DNA of 64,000 nt from Hirsutella rhossiliensis. Taxonomy: Eukaryota > Ascomycota > Sordariomycetes > Hypocreales > Ophiocordycipitaceae. The DNA lies in assembly GCF_020360975.1 (NCBI RefSeq), contig NW_025408677.1, positions 2,666,001-2,730,000 of the forward strand, read 5' to 3'. Under the pieces are notes generated by a model, which saw only the letters and a program-made list of their open reading frames with translations, was not told where the DNA came from and ran no database searches. The position numbers and the translations under genes are program-made. Below are positions 49,922 through 60,957 of this stretch, piece after piece (positions within the stretch are counted from its first letter, which is position 1; each line of letters starts with the position of its first letter).

Positions 49922-50764
49922 GAGCCACCTGTACATTGATGCAGCCCGCCAATGATGCGCAAATCCACAGCACTCTGTACTTTCTTTGACCAAGGAAAAT
50001 GGTTCGCATCGGTTATCGTACATGGGTCGGACCATCAAGTGTATTATGACAGCTCTGTTCTTGGTATAGACTCGTCACCTTCGCTCCGGACCACCTCTCG
50101 ACGCAACCTTCAGGCCACCACTACTCTCCACGTCGGTGTCGACCTTTTCCTTGTTCCTGCATCGCATGTGAAATCCGCGCGCTCTCCCCATCTGTCACTC
50201 TCTCCGTCGAGGGCCTCGATGTTAGCAGAGTCGAGTGAGGACGTCCTTGTCGAGCGAGAAGCCGTCAGACGCAAACAGGTCGCCGAGAGACGCAGAAAAA
50301 CGTCAAGTAGTACATCCGCCCGTGACCAGCCACGCGAGGCACGTTGGCGGGCGGAAACATGTTGCAAAGGATCCTCCTGCTCGCAAATGAAAAAAAAGGG
50401 GGGGTGGGCAAAAAAAAAGAACTAGAACGGAGGTATCGCGTCAGCCAATCCCCCTCGTGAGCCCATTACCGCTGACAGCCGGCCGAACGTTCCGGGGTGA
50501 GTCGCCGGACGCTTGGTTGTCGGATCTTGAATAGACAAAGAATCCAGAAAAACGCGAAGAGGATTATTTATTCGGGAGGAGGGGTAGGCTTCGTCACTTC
50601 GTCCTGCGTACGCCGGTGCTCGCATGCTATATGGGCGTGGTCGGATTCTCCGAAAACTGGCGGGCTTAATAGTCGTTTTGAATGCAGATTCTTCAAGAGG
50701 TCGCGGCGGTGCTGGAATCAGTCTATCCAGGCAGGACATCCATCGTCATCGCAGACAATTCGAC

Positions 50765-52174
50765 TTAATAGGCCCAAATTTTCAGCTGCGGCGACGTTAG
50801 CTCACGTTTGATCCAGACAAAGTCGGAGGTTGCCCAGTTTCGCGTCCCGCCGGGACAGCGAGCAGACCGCGGAGCAACAACGAGTGCACAAATCGAGTAC
50901 TCACCAGAGAATCCCAAGAGCCCGTACACAAGCTTATGCCGTCGTTGCTCACACCCAAGCAGCTGACGCGATTCTCGTGGCCCACGAGAGACCCAACCTT
51001 TTCGCCTCGGGTGACGTCCCAAACCTGTAGGGTGGTCAGTCAGTACCAAGTCTCGTCGCCAGACGCAAGTCCTGCGTCGCCCAGCCATGTCGCACGAACC
51101 TTGCATTCGAAATCATCGTAACCGGCGAACAACAGTCGGCCGGAAACGGAGGTGGCTACGGAGGTGATGCCGCAGAGGATCGACTCGGACTATCAAATAT
51201 CGGGGTCAGTCAAAGACAAGATATCTATGTACGCGCTGGTTGAGACTCACGCCGTAAACATTGAGCTCGCGATCCGCGCGGATATCGAACAGTCGGCAAG
51301 TGGCGTCGTCGGATCCGGTGACGAAGGAGTGGCCGTCGGGGAAAAACTGGATGGCGTTGATGTCGGACTCGTGGCCGGCGAACGTTTGGACGGCCTTGCC
51401 GGCGCGAATGTCCCACAGCTTGGCGAAAGCATCGCAGGCGCCCGAGATGAAGGTGTTTTGGTTGGTCGGGTTGAGGCTGATGCTCATGACGTCGCCGAGG
51501 TGATCGGCGAACTCGGTCACCTTCTGGCCCGTCTCGATGTCCCACTTCATGCAGGTCATGTCACCAGAAGAAGTCAGTATGGCGCGATCGTTGATGAATC
51601 GACAGCAGGAGAGGTAACCGGCGTGGCCAGAGAGCTCGCGGGCGACTCGCGTCGGGCCGTCGCGTTGCTGGTTGAGGTTGTAGATGGAGCAGATGTTGTC
51701 CAGACCACCGCAGGCAACAAAGTTGCCGCTGGGAGCGTAGGCGCAGGTCATGACCCAGGAAGATCGCAGGGGTATCGCATGGACCTTGTTGGTGGTGTAG
51801 GCGTCCCAGATGATGAGCTTGCCATCCTGGGAGGCCGAAACGAGATGTCTCCGGTCCGTGGACCAGTGCATGGCGTAAATCTTGGCCAGGTGGCCCTTGA
51901 GCGTGCGCTTAGCCTTCATGAGCTGGTTCTTTGGGATGGGCTCATGCGCCTGTTGGGCAACTGCACGAACTGTGAGGAGGTAAGAAATGGTTAGAGGGAA
52001 AGCTCGCACGAGCAGCATGGGAGCGGCATCAATTGAACACGTACGGGTGGTGTCAGACAGCTCGTCCTTCTTCCGCTTTATGCGGTCCTTGAGCGTCTCG
52101 GCCTCGCGACGCGCCTGCTGGATGCGCGCCTGCATGGCCTCGGGAGACACATCGTTGGCGCCCTGCGAATTCAT
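50765..52174 (-). CDS. gpb1: Heterotrimeric G-protein beta subunit
   Basis: Seven-bladed WD40 partner of G-gamma in pheromone and nutrient signalling, affecting mating, conidiation and virulence in related fungi. Exons: 52174-52045, 51969-51251, 51189-51100, 51024-50905, 50785-50765 (introns 75, 61, 75, 119 nt); 359 aa, the exact class length. The N-terminal coiled coil for G-gamma ([20 protein letters not shown]) precedes [20 protein letters not shown] and repeated WD blades ([85 protein letters not shown]). The last exon is only seven codons and completes WDSLLKIWAY, the conserved C-terminus of the seventh blade. Its promoter is within 500 bp of a transposon. Confidence 0.96.
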
Positions 52175-52672
52175 CGTGACGCAGGCCTCGACGGCGAGAC
52201 AAGAGGCGATGCGAGAGACGACAGGGGCAGGCCAAGGGCGAGCCAAAGGCGGGAGGGACGGAGAGTAGAGAGGGGGAAGCGTAGAGCGGGAGGAACGGCG
52301 ACGGTGGGGGAGGGTGAGGGTGAGCGAGAAGGACTGTCGTCGGGCGATGGAATTGACAAGTTGGAGGTGGAGAGGCGGAGAGAGAGGAGACGGGGGAGAG
52401 GAGACCGGACGTCTGGTGTAGTGGTGATTGTTGGTCAGTTTAGGGGCAGGAGGGGAGGGAATGCGGGCGAGCCAGCCGCCAGCTCCAGTGGCGGTGGTTG
52501 ACTGCACGGTACAGACGAGGTAGAGGCAGATAGCGTCGGCCGAGGTTGTGTCTTGCACGAGGGGGGAAAGGGGCGGAAGTCGAGGCCGAGGAGGCAGGAT
52601 GCCTATCGCTCGGTACCTGCACGGCTGGTGGGTACGGAGCAGCTAGGGGGGAGCAAGAAGCCGCAAGCACTA
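52175..52672. promoter_or_regulatory. G-beta promoter and 5' UTR region, bounded by a transposon
   Basis: 498 bp between the G-beta ATG and the transposon end. It is purine-rich on the plus strand, hence a CT-rich leader on the G-beta strand. No TATA box is obvious. Confidence 0.5.
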
Positions 52673-52773
52673 CCCGTTGATCTTGGTGTGGGGCCACAGC
52701 AGCCCAACTAAGTGTCTTCGCCACTTAGTTGGCCCAAAAAATCCGGCACAGCCCAAAAAATCCGGCACAGCAG
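52673..52773 (+). repeat. Left terminal inverted repeat, 101 bp
   Basis: Starts CCCGTTGATCTTGGTGTGGG and is identical to the complement of 55268-55368 over all 101 bases. It contains an 11-bp-stem hairpin (52704-52714 with 52722-52732, 7-nt loop) and two adjacent 19-bp direct repeats (52733-52751, 52752-52770) of CCCAAAAAATCCGGCACAG. Confidence 0.95.
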
Positions 52774-53043
52774 GGTCCTCAATTTGGGGTGCAAAATCAA
52801 GGAAATTCTACGCTTCGCTTCATGGTGCCGTCAATGCGACTTCAAATAGCTAAAATATACATGTGATCAATAGCTGCGGATCACCTAAAGACGCAAGTAA
52901 CAACGAAAAGTGAAAAAATCACGTCTTTGGGCCTATTTAGGAGCTGCCGCCTTCCAGTCGAAGAGATAGGAAGACCGCGTTTGTGAGTCCAAATAGACGT
53001 ATTATGTAGTAATTTCGCCTGTTGTGCGTCTCTGAGAGCTATT

Positions 53044-55192
53044 TTATCCATACCTGTGTTCCTGGAGCGTCTGCTGTATCTTGTTGGACGATCGGGTGCG
53101 CGGTCGAGGGCATGGTGTATCGACTACCGCTTCAACCGCTGCTAACGGCGGCGATGAGGGTATATTCTCTTGCGTGTCGAGTAAATTGTCCTCGTCTTCA
53201 TCGTCGGCGCCATCCTCACTATGTTTGTCAAGATCGAGGCCTGTGAAATAGACGGTATCGTCACTGCCGGGCAACGACGACATATCTGTAAGTGGGCGAG
53301 GTCGGGTCGCTGCGCGCGCCTGACATCTCTGGCGGAGTTATTTCTCTTCGTGGTATCATAGAAAAGGATTCCTTGGATGGCTCTTTGAGCTCCCGCATGA
53401 GGTATCGCAACTTTGCTCCAGAGTGTAGAACTCAACGTCTCGTCCCGTAAACTCTAGCCAGGGCTTAAAGTTCAATGTCTTGACTCTGCCATTGACTAAC
53501 TGCTTCTTCCCGACTTTATAGTCTTCTCGGATCTTCTGCATCTCTCCACGAACTCGTTTAAGATGCATCCTTATCTCCTGGCGCGTTTGAAGCCGGGTTT
53601 GCTTTGCCTGGAGCTCCTCATACTCCCGGGTGATGTCGGCCATGCTGGAGCTCGTGATAAACTCTCCGCGCGGCCTGACAATCTTGCCTCTCTTCATTCG
53701 ATTCGCATACGCCTGGGTTCGGCTATTCTTATCGCTGACTATGCCCTGGGATGTGACGCCATCGCGATAGACTCGGTGTTCACTTTCGCAAGAACCCGCA
53801 AGTTTTCTCGTGATGGCGAGCTCATGAGGGGCCCATACCGTTGCCGGATATCATTGAGGGCATCCGCGGCGACTTGGAAACGCGTCTCCGAGGGTAGGAG
53901 CGAGGCGTATGCAGGATTGATCGGCTGCTGTTGTCGTAGCTGCTCGTGGAGGATCTTGGTGATCACCGGCGCTGGGTCGACAGGAAAGAGGCCTGTTTTT
54001 CAAATGCCGCCATAATGTTATGCCGCGTGAAGCCAGCCTCATATACGTCCTGAAAAGCTGTGAGGAAGTTGACCCGCGAAAATGATATGTTGCCTTCTGC
54101 GAGCGACTTAGCAATGATGATATCAAACTTGATACAATACTCAGCAAAGTCAAGGGTGGTATGCCCTGTAAAGCCATCCACAACAAGCAATCGGTAGATC
54201 TTCTCGTCGTCAGGCCGTTGGTTTGGCGGCGCCTCCGCGACTCATCCCCATGTTGGGGCGCCGAAGATGCTCGTCACAGCCGAACCACTCTTCCAGCGAA
54301 TTTCCTGACTGTTTTGCTTGCGCTGACGATGCCCAAGACCAGCAGTTGAAATGCCTTGCCCACTCAAGGTGTATCTCTGCGTTGGAAAAGCCAGTTGGCG
54401 ACTGGGCAAACCGTACGCCTGTCATGATGTCGATGCCGGCCCAGTTGGTGGTAGGGTAATGTTGGAAAACAAGCCAGGGTGGAAGAGAGTCCCCCACTGC
54501 GTTAACTGAGGCAATTACCGTGCAGGATTCTCGGTTTGCTGGGTCTAAAACTCGGGGCCGGGTGCTCTTGACTCTAGTGGTGCGCGTGATGAGAACTTGG
54601 ATGCGTTCTCGCAGGCACCCAATGCGTATTCCGGCCTCGTCTTCATTCCAGATCTCTGAACTGCCAATACGGTAGCTGGTGATGATTTCTCGAAGCTTTG
54701 AGTAGAAAAATTCGACTTCTTCTACCCGTGGGCTTCAAAGGACTTCCGGGCTCGTTCAACTGCTTTGAGATACGTCTTCGCGATCGCAGGATGACTTCCA
54801 CGCCAATTGTCAAGCCAACTTGACGAGACCGGGCGGGCATTGGGATCTCGACGCATTCTTATTGCATTTGCAACAGCTTCAAGTTGCTCTCTCGTGGCGG
54901 GCATGCCGGTGCGTTCCATCCACTGTACATACGCAACCAGGGCGTCGTCTTCGTCCTCCGTCAGCGCCAATGGACGCCCTGGAGCACGGGAAAAGGGTTT
55001 CTTATGAAATTAATGGCTCTCTGTACGGATGAGCTCTTCACATTGTAACGGATGGCCGCATCTCGCACGGAAAGAGGCGTTCTTTTGGTGTTGTTGAGCG
55101 ACGAACATCGGCTCTGGGGTCGCGACGAGACGCCAGAACGGCTTTGCTGCCTCCAGGGTAGCCATGTTATCTGTCATAATGTATTCCGGCAA
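53044..55192 (-). pseudogene. Degenerate pogo/Fot1-like DDE transposase
   Basis: Pieces in order on the minus strand: an N-terminal part around 55010-55192, a helix-turn-helix/CENP-B-like segment at 54722-54970 (ALTEDEDDALVAYVQWMER, PVSSSWLDNWRGSHPAIAK), the catalytic start with NEDEAGIRIG near 54640, a second Asp in LLVVDGFTGH near 54180, and a long charged tail at 53356-53697 and 53044-53283. Damage: TAA at 55010-55012, a +1/-1 shift at about 54722, another near 54210, and a deletion just after FDIIIAKSL that removes the segment normally holding the third catalytic Asp (the PPHxTHxxQPLD region). Further shifts separate the tail pieces. Family assignment rests on these motifs and the TA target site. 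Confidence 0.8.
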
Positions 55193-55267
55193 AAAGATAC
55201 GTAAATAAAGTCAAGTTGCGCGAGAAAACGCGGTTGAGATGCATAGGGTTGACGTTTTGGAGGTGGG

Positions 55268-55368
55268 CTGCTGTGCCGGATTTTTTGGGCTGTGCCGGAT
55301 TTTTTGGGCCAACTAAGTGGCGAAGACACTTAGTTGGGCTGCTGTGGCCCCACACCAAGATCAACGGG
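55268..55368 (-). repeat. Right terminal inverted repeat, 101 bp
   Basis: Exact complement of the left end, including the paired 19-bp direct repeats (55271-55289, 55290-55308) and the hairpin arms (55309-55319, 55327-55337). Followed by TA at 55369. Confidence 0.95.
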
Positions 55369-58300
55369 TAGAGCCGGAAGTGTCGACCAGCCAAACCGAA
55401 GGTACCAGGTGCCTCTCTTAGGGAAGGTACACCTACCCACCTGCCTACCTAGGTACCCAGGTAGGTACCTGGCCTGTCTGTGCTAGGGCGGGCGTGGCCA
55501 GCGGGCGACGGCGGCAAGTCCAGAAGCCCATGACAATCGTGCAACGTGCCCAGACAAAGGAAAAAAGAAACATGCATCGAGGCCAAGGCAGCAGGCATCC
55601 ATTGGCAAGATACAGTACAGCACCTACATGCATGCACCTACAGGTCAGGTGCTGTAGAGTGTCGGGGGAGGCAGTGGCAGAGCAGCCGAATAGCACCGAA
55701 AGCAGACCGACCTTACCTGACCCGACAGAGAGCCGCGAGGAAAAGACGCTGGGGGCTGTTCACCACTGTACGGATGCTGCTAGGGTGCTGGCAGAGAGTA
55801 CTATAGGTACCGACCAAGTACTACGTCCCAGGTACCCACGCCAAGAAAGGCTTCATCTTGTGTACTGTACGGATACCTAGGTACCTACTTACCTTGGGCA
55901 CATTTACGTTTCGACGATGGCAAGCAGATGTAGGGATGTAGGGTATCGCGGAGAGGCCGTGGATGTTCTGTAGGTGATTCGATGTTGGCCAAGTAGATGC
56001 GCTACCTTATTCACCAGTTGTCCAAAAACCGTGCATACCTTAAGGTACCTTACTTAGGTACCTAGGTCCTGTTATGTACCTATGTTCCATGACATTCAAA
56101 TGATGCTTCAATCTGAAGGGTACTTGGTACCTTGGGCGACAGACATGGGAAGCTAGCAGCCCGCGTGCATCCGTGTGCGCCCCCCTCTCGGAGCTCCTGC
56201 TGGCCGCCACCCCATGTGTCACCCAGCAAGGCTGTCTGCAAGCAAGAGCAGTACTAGCGCCGGGTCCCTGCGCCAGCGAGCTGCTGCTGCTGCTCCTGCT
56301 GCCTGTTGACATGGCATAGGTATGTTTAGGGTAGGCAGGTAGCTCAGGTGGTGGGTGGGTGAGCTTATCTGGGTCAACAAGGCTCTTTGATGTTCGCATT
56401 TTACCTACAACAGCATACAACAGCATACAACAGCAGCATACAACAGCATACAACAGCGGCATACAACAGCATACGAACAGCATACAACGGCATACTACGG
56501 CATACTACGGCATACTACGGCATGCTACAGCATGTAAAGGAGTCATCTGGTACGCTCTGTCGGTGTTGCCGAAGCTCAGTCAGACTCTGCCCTCGCCGGC
56601 ATGCACATGCAACCGTAAACACGGCGAGCATATGCCATGAATTGCCGGCTGGCCGTCTTACCCGAGCGATGCTGTCGAAACTGCCCCGTCCCAGCGTATA
56701 CAGTGGGGTTTCTTTGCATCATCATGCTAGCATGGAGTTACGACTACTGTAGGGCCTCTCTCCCTCTCTCTGCCTGCCGCGTTTGCCCTGCAGATATACA
56801 TACATATACATACTACGCACATACAGTTTGTCTGAATCTCTCAGCTCCCGCACATGGGACACGAGGTTTATTCTACTGTGCAGGGCATGTGTGTGCGAGC
56901 ATGCAGGTCAAACCCCCCAATTCGGCCACATCAGCCAACCAGCATCACCTATAAATAGTCGTCTGGCTGGCCGTATGATTACAGCACAGGCGGCTATGCG
57001 ACAAGACATCCAAGCAGGACAGTCAGTAGATTGTTGGTGAGCGTTGAGCATCGCAGTACGGAGTGCATCTTGTCCGGATCAGTACCCGCCTCTACCCACC
57101 TACCACCCCTCCAGCCCGCAAACTGCGACGTACCGGATAGGTACTGTTTGACATGTGCATGAGGAACCGCCGAACTACTAACTGGTGTAAGCAGCGAGAT
57201 GGCGGACGAGATGGCGGACGAGACGGCATTGCCCGGGGAATCATAATTAGCAGTCCACCCGTTACCGTTAGTAGGGATACAACTTGAGGTTATCGTCGTT
57301 CTGCGCAAGTAGCACAGGTGATCGATCCGTCGGGCAACCTTTGCTTCCAGTCCCGTCTGCGAATCAACCACCGTGCAATATCGCCGCTCTCTGACCTTTC
57401 AACACTTGCAAGTCTAAAGATACGTCGCGGGTACTTCAACAACGGAAACTTGGGCCCCTGGAGGCAGCCCTGCCAAGTCAATCATGACTGCCTGCTCCTC
57501 CGATTCGCCAGCCGTCCCGCTCACCAAGCCGCACGGGGGCCGCCGCGGCGGGCACCAGAGTTTTTGGCCCCCCCCCCTACGAACCTGCCTCGCCAGCCTT
57601 CCTTTGCGAAGTCGACTAGTGCTTTGACCGATCTCATTTTTTGCCTGATCACGTCACCCTGGACAGAGAGCCTTGCGCGTTTGGCGTGCTGCCGCCGACG
57701 GGATAGTCCGTACGGGGGGAAGGGGAGGAGGGGGTCGCACGGGAATGGGCAGACAGATGGGGAAGAAAAATCAAAGAGGCAATTTTCGGCAACACGGCCC
57801 ACTTCATCTCCTCTCCTGTTCCTGGCAACGGTTTGTCTCTGGACGAGGTGGAGGTGGAGGAGGAGGAGGATGGGGAGGAGGAGCCAAAGGGCCCCTGTCC
57901 CCCTTGTTGGCTCCTCTCTCCCGCCCGAATACTACACAAAGTTGCATGCCATGTCGTCGTGCTATTGGCACTTGGCCATGTACGAAATCCTGATTTGTGC
58001 AATGAGCCAATTTCGCAGGCGCCTGCCACTGGTTCAAGACAATGGACCAGATCCTGCTCCAGCCAGCACAGTCGCGCGTGGCTCCGTCGAGAGCGAAGCA
58101 GCTGGGATGCGATATGAGCACAATGTCTCAAATGCCACTCCGTCTTGATCTGCCACGAAAAGAAACTAACCGGGTCGCACAAGGTTTCTCGGCTTTGTCT
58201 CCTCTACCCAAAAAAGCCCCGACCTGCTGGGTTCATGCATCGCAGAGAGTCCGACGATTGCATCCATGAGACGAGACCAAACCGCTTCCGACGGATAGAC

Positions 58301-58731
58301 AGAGAGCCACCACGCGGCACTGTTTTGTCTCAGTCGCCTCCGACGGGGCTAAACTCTCCAGACGCACGCGGCCATCGAGGCCCTGTTTTCTTTGCCCTGT
58401 GGGTTTTGGTTACCTTGCCGGAAAATGCCAATTTGGTTGACCACCATTCGCCATTCGTTGCAAACTTGCATCATGCTGCCCGGCTCCAGCACGTGACGTC
58501 GTCCGTGTCCCTCAGATGCGGGATACGGGATATCGGTTGCTCCTTAATAGCTGTCGGTGGCTCTGCGCCCAGACTACTAACCTACCATACGTAGGCTCTG
58601 GTGTCCCCTGCCTTCTAAAAGTCTATAGCGCCCATGCAACATTTACTGTAGGTACCTGACCGCCTCCTGGCATCCCGTCTCTTGGCTTGGCCTGGCCCCA
58701 TGACTGGTTAGATGCAAATAGGAACTCGGTA
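55369..58731. other. Repeat-bearing intergenic region
   Basis: About 3.4 kb with GGTACC/TAGGTACC patches (55440-55470, 55860-55890, 56040-56070) and a decamer repeat near 56.4 kb. A 276-codon plus frame (57318-58148) is Arg/Pro/Ser-rich without any motif and overlaps long frames on the other strand, so I do not call it. The 3' UTR of the acetoacetyl-CoA synthetase gene lies at the right. Confidence 0.45.
56405..56534. repeat. Imperfect tandem repeat of ACAACAGCAT / CATACTACGG decamers
   Basis: About 130 bp. The left part repeats ACAACAGCAT with small insertions; the right part switches to three exact copies of CATACTACGG. The two unit types share a CATAC core, suggesting divergence from one repeat. 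Confidence 0.8.
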
Positions 58732-60957
58732 TTAGTGGCTCTTTGCCCAGCCCCTGAACCAGTCCAGGGCCTCGGGATTGGCAACGCTGGCGTTGGTCTG
58801 GACGCCCATGCCCGAGAGGATCTGCTTCACGGCAACCTCGATTCTGCATATCCGTATTAGCCTACTGTTCACCATGGCCTGATGTCGACTTACTTCTTGC
58901 CGTTGCTCGTCTTGGGGATGCCGCTCCCACACTCCTCCACAACGCCCGGCACATGCCTTGGGCTCAACTCGCGCCGGATCTTGGCCTTGATCTGGACTCT
59001 CAGCTCGTCGTCAAACGTCTTGCCTGGTGACATGACGACGAAGAGGCAGACCGTTTCGTCCGTGTCCGCCGCTCGGCGTCGCCCCACGCACACGGCATCC
59101 TCCACCTCCGACGCAAAGAACCGCGTGAGGATATTGTAAACCTCTGCCGACCCAAACCGCACCCCCGCCGGCTTGAGGACCCCGTCGGACCGGCCGAGCA
59201 TCACCAGGCTCCCTGTTGCCGCATTGGGAATCTTGACAAAGTCTCCGTGATGCCACACCGGCCCCTTGGCCCCACAGATGTCCCGGAAGCGTTCAAAGTA
59301 CGCCGCCTTGTACCTTGAATCGCCGTCGGCGCCGAAAAAGGTCAGAGGCTGGCAGGGAAAGGGCTTGACGCAGACCAGATCGCCGGGCTCGCCGGGCGGG
59401 ACCTCGTCTCCCGACGCCGAGTCCACCGCCCGGATATCCATGCCGAGACCGGCGCACTGGATCTCGCCGGTGCGCACGGGCAGCAGCGGGCAAGGGGCCC
59501 CGAAGAGCGAAATAATGTCTGTGCCGCCTGTGATGGAGGCGAGGTTGACCGTCTTGGGGAAGGCCTCGTAGACAAACCTGAACGTCGAAGGAGGCAGGGG
59601 AGAGGCGGTGGAATAGATGGCTTGCAGATTCGAGAGGTCAATGCCCGGTTCTGAAATTGGACGAACGTTGTTGGCCTCGAGAGCCGTCAGGTAGGCGGCC
59701 GAGGTGCCAAAGTGGGTGATTTTCAGGTCAGAAAGCACCCGAGGCAAGGACAGGTGCGAGTGTGGCCGAAACGGCGATCCCGAGTAGAGCACGACAGTGG
59801 CGCCGACGGCCAACGCGCCAACGCTCCAGTGCCACATCATCCAGGAGGTGGTGGTGTAGTAGAGCATGCGAGACGAGGTCGACAGCGAGCAGTGCAGCAA
59901 GTGCTCCTTTTTGTGCTGGATCAGGGTGCCAAGGGCCGTGTGGATAATGGGTTTGGGCAGGCCAGTCGTGCCGCTGGAATAGAGGATGTAGAGCGGATGG
60001 GACGGAGGGAGCTGCTCGAACCTGAGGGGCGCAGATGAGGCGCCGGCCAGGAAAGAGGTATACTCGTAGGCCTTGATGGTCTGCGACTCGAGCTGTGAGA
60101 TGCCCGTGTCGCCCTTGATGTTGTTGACGACAATGACCGACTGCAGGCCCGTCTTGACGAGCTCGGCAACAACTTCACACGTCTTGGCGGTGCTGGACCA
60201 CTCCTTGCCATTGTAGACGGTGCCGTTATCGGCGAATAAGACCTTGGGCGTGATCTGGCTGAGCCGGTCCAAGACGGCCGAGACGCCGCTGTCGGGGCTG
60301 ATGCCGGTCCAAATGGCGCCTGCGGAGGCGGCGCTGAGCATGGCAACGAGGGCCTCGACGTGGTTGGAGACGTAGCCGGCAACGACGTCGCCGGGGAGAA
60401 GCCCAGAGTCCCGGAGGGCGTTGGAGCACTGACGGACGGCCTCGCGGAGCTGGGCCCAGGACGTGGAGCGCAGATGGCCGGGGAGCTCCGTCATGGTGAT
60501 GACGGCCGGGTCGGAAGGGTCGAGGGAGGTGGAAACGGAAGGGAAGAGGAGGTTTTCAGCAAAGTTGAGGCGGGCGGAGGAGAAGAAGTCGGGGCGAGGG
60601 TGCATGGGAGCGTCGGCAGAAAGAGCCTGGATAGAAGATAGTGTTAGCCGCGCACAGCCAGCATGAGGTGATGGCCGCGACAGGCAGATGTTGGGCCTGG
60701 CGAGGGAAAAGCATTGAAGGAGCGCGACGCACCCGATGGGCCTTTTCGGAGGCGACGATGCCAACAAAGTCCCAAGTCTCTTCCCAGAAAGCCGAGACGT
60801 TGTCGACGGACCACCTGTACAGGTCGGGATAGCCACGCAGCTCCAGGCGGTGCCTGCTGTTGAGGTGCTGGATGAAGTGCCACATGGGGGTCGAAGCGGG
60901 CTGCGGATGGCACCACAGCACGTCCGAGGCATCGCTGGTATCGACGACGTCGCCCAT
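58732..60957 (-). CDS. Acetoacetyl-CoA synthetase
   Basis: Cytosolic ANL-family ligase that activates acetoacetate to acetoacetyl-CoA with ATP, feeding leucine and ketone-body carbon into sterol or acetyl-CoA pools. Exons: 60957-60733, 60626-58894, 58843-58732 (introns 106 and 50 nt); 689 aa, typical for the family. Motifs in order: RPDFFSSARLNFAENLL, the P-loop YILYSSGTTGLPKPIIH near residue 290, YYTTTSWMMWHWSVGALA, SITGGTDIISLFG, the hinge GRSDGVLKPAGVRFGSAEVY, and SNGKK with the catalytic lysine near 652. The last intron splits the codon right after that lysine. The C-terminus ALDWFRGWAKSH closes the acyl-lysine subdomain. A read-through frame extending upstream of 60957 is not used because splicing restores AHR-ALSADAPM. 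Confidence 0.94.

Larger units (their letters stand above)
46434..50764. other. 4.3 kb region between the phosducin-like and G-beta genes
   Basis: No gene is firmly supported. It includes the phosducin-like promoter, short repeats, an 11-bp minisatellite and an (ATTC)n tract. Two stretches at 49.3-49.9 kb read like spliced exons and are listed separately. The TT- and A-rich part near 50.4 kb probably belongs to the G-beta 3' flank. Confidence 0.4.
52673..55368. mobile_element. Fot1/pogo-type (Tc1/mariner superfamily) DNA transposon, probably non-autonomous
   Basis: 2696-bp element with perfect 101-bp terminal inverted repeats and a TA on each side (52671-52672 and 55369-55370), the target duplication of this superfamily. 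Inside is a minus-strand transposase relic with a CENP-B-like DNA-binding part and a DDE domain. The coding frame is broken by a stop, frameshifts and an internal deletion, so this copy should not make active transposase. The identical ends suggest recent movement or mobilisation by another copy. It sits between the G-beta promoter and a repeat-rich intergenic region. Confidence 0.9.

Noticed and set aside
54722..54730. GTAGAAG at the end of the transposase DNA-binding part as an intron donor
   Set aside because: No acceptor restores the frame nearby, whereas a single-base shift does; I treat it as a frameshift.
57318..58148. 276-codon plus-strand open frame
   Set aside because: Arg/Pro/Ser-rich, no motif, and overlapping open frames on the other strand; likely chance.
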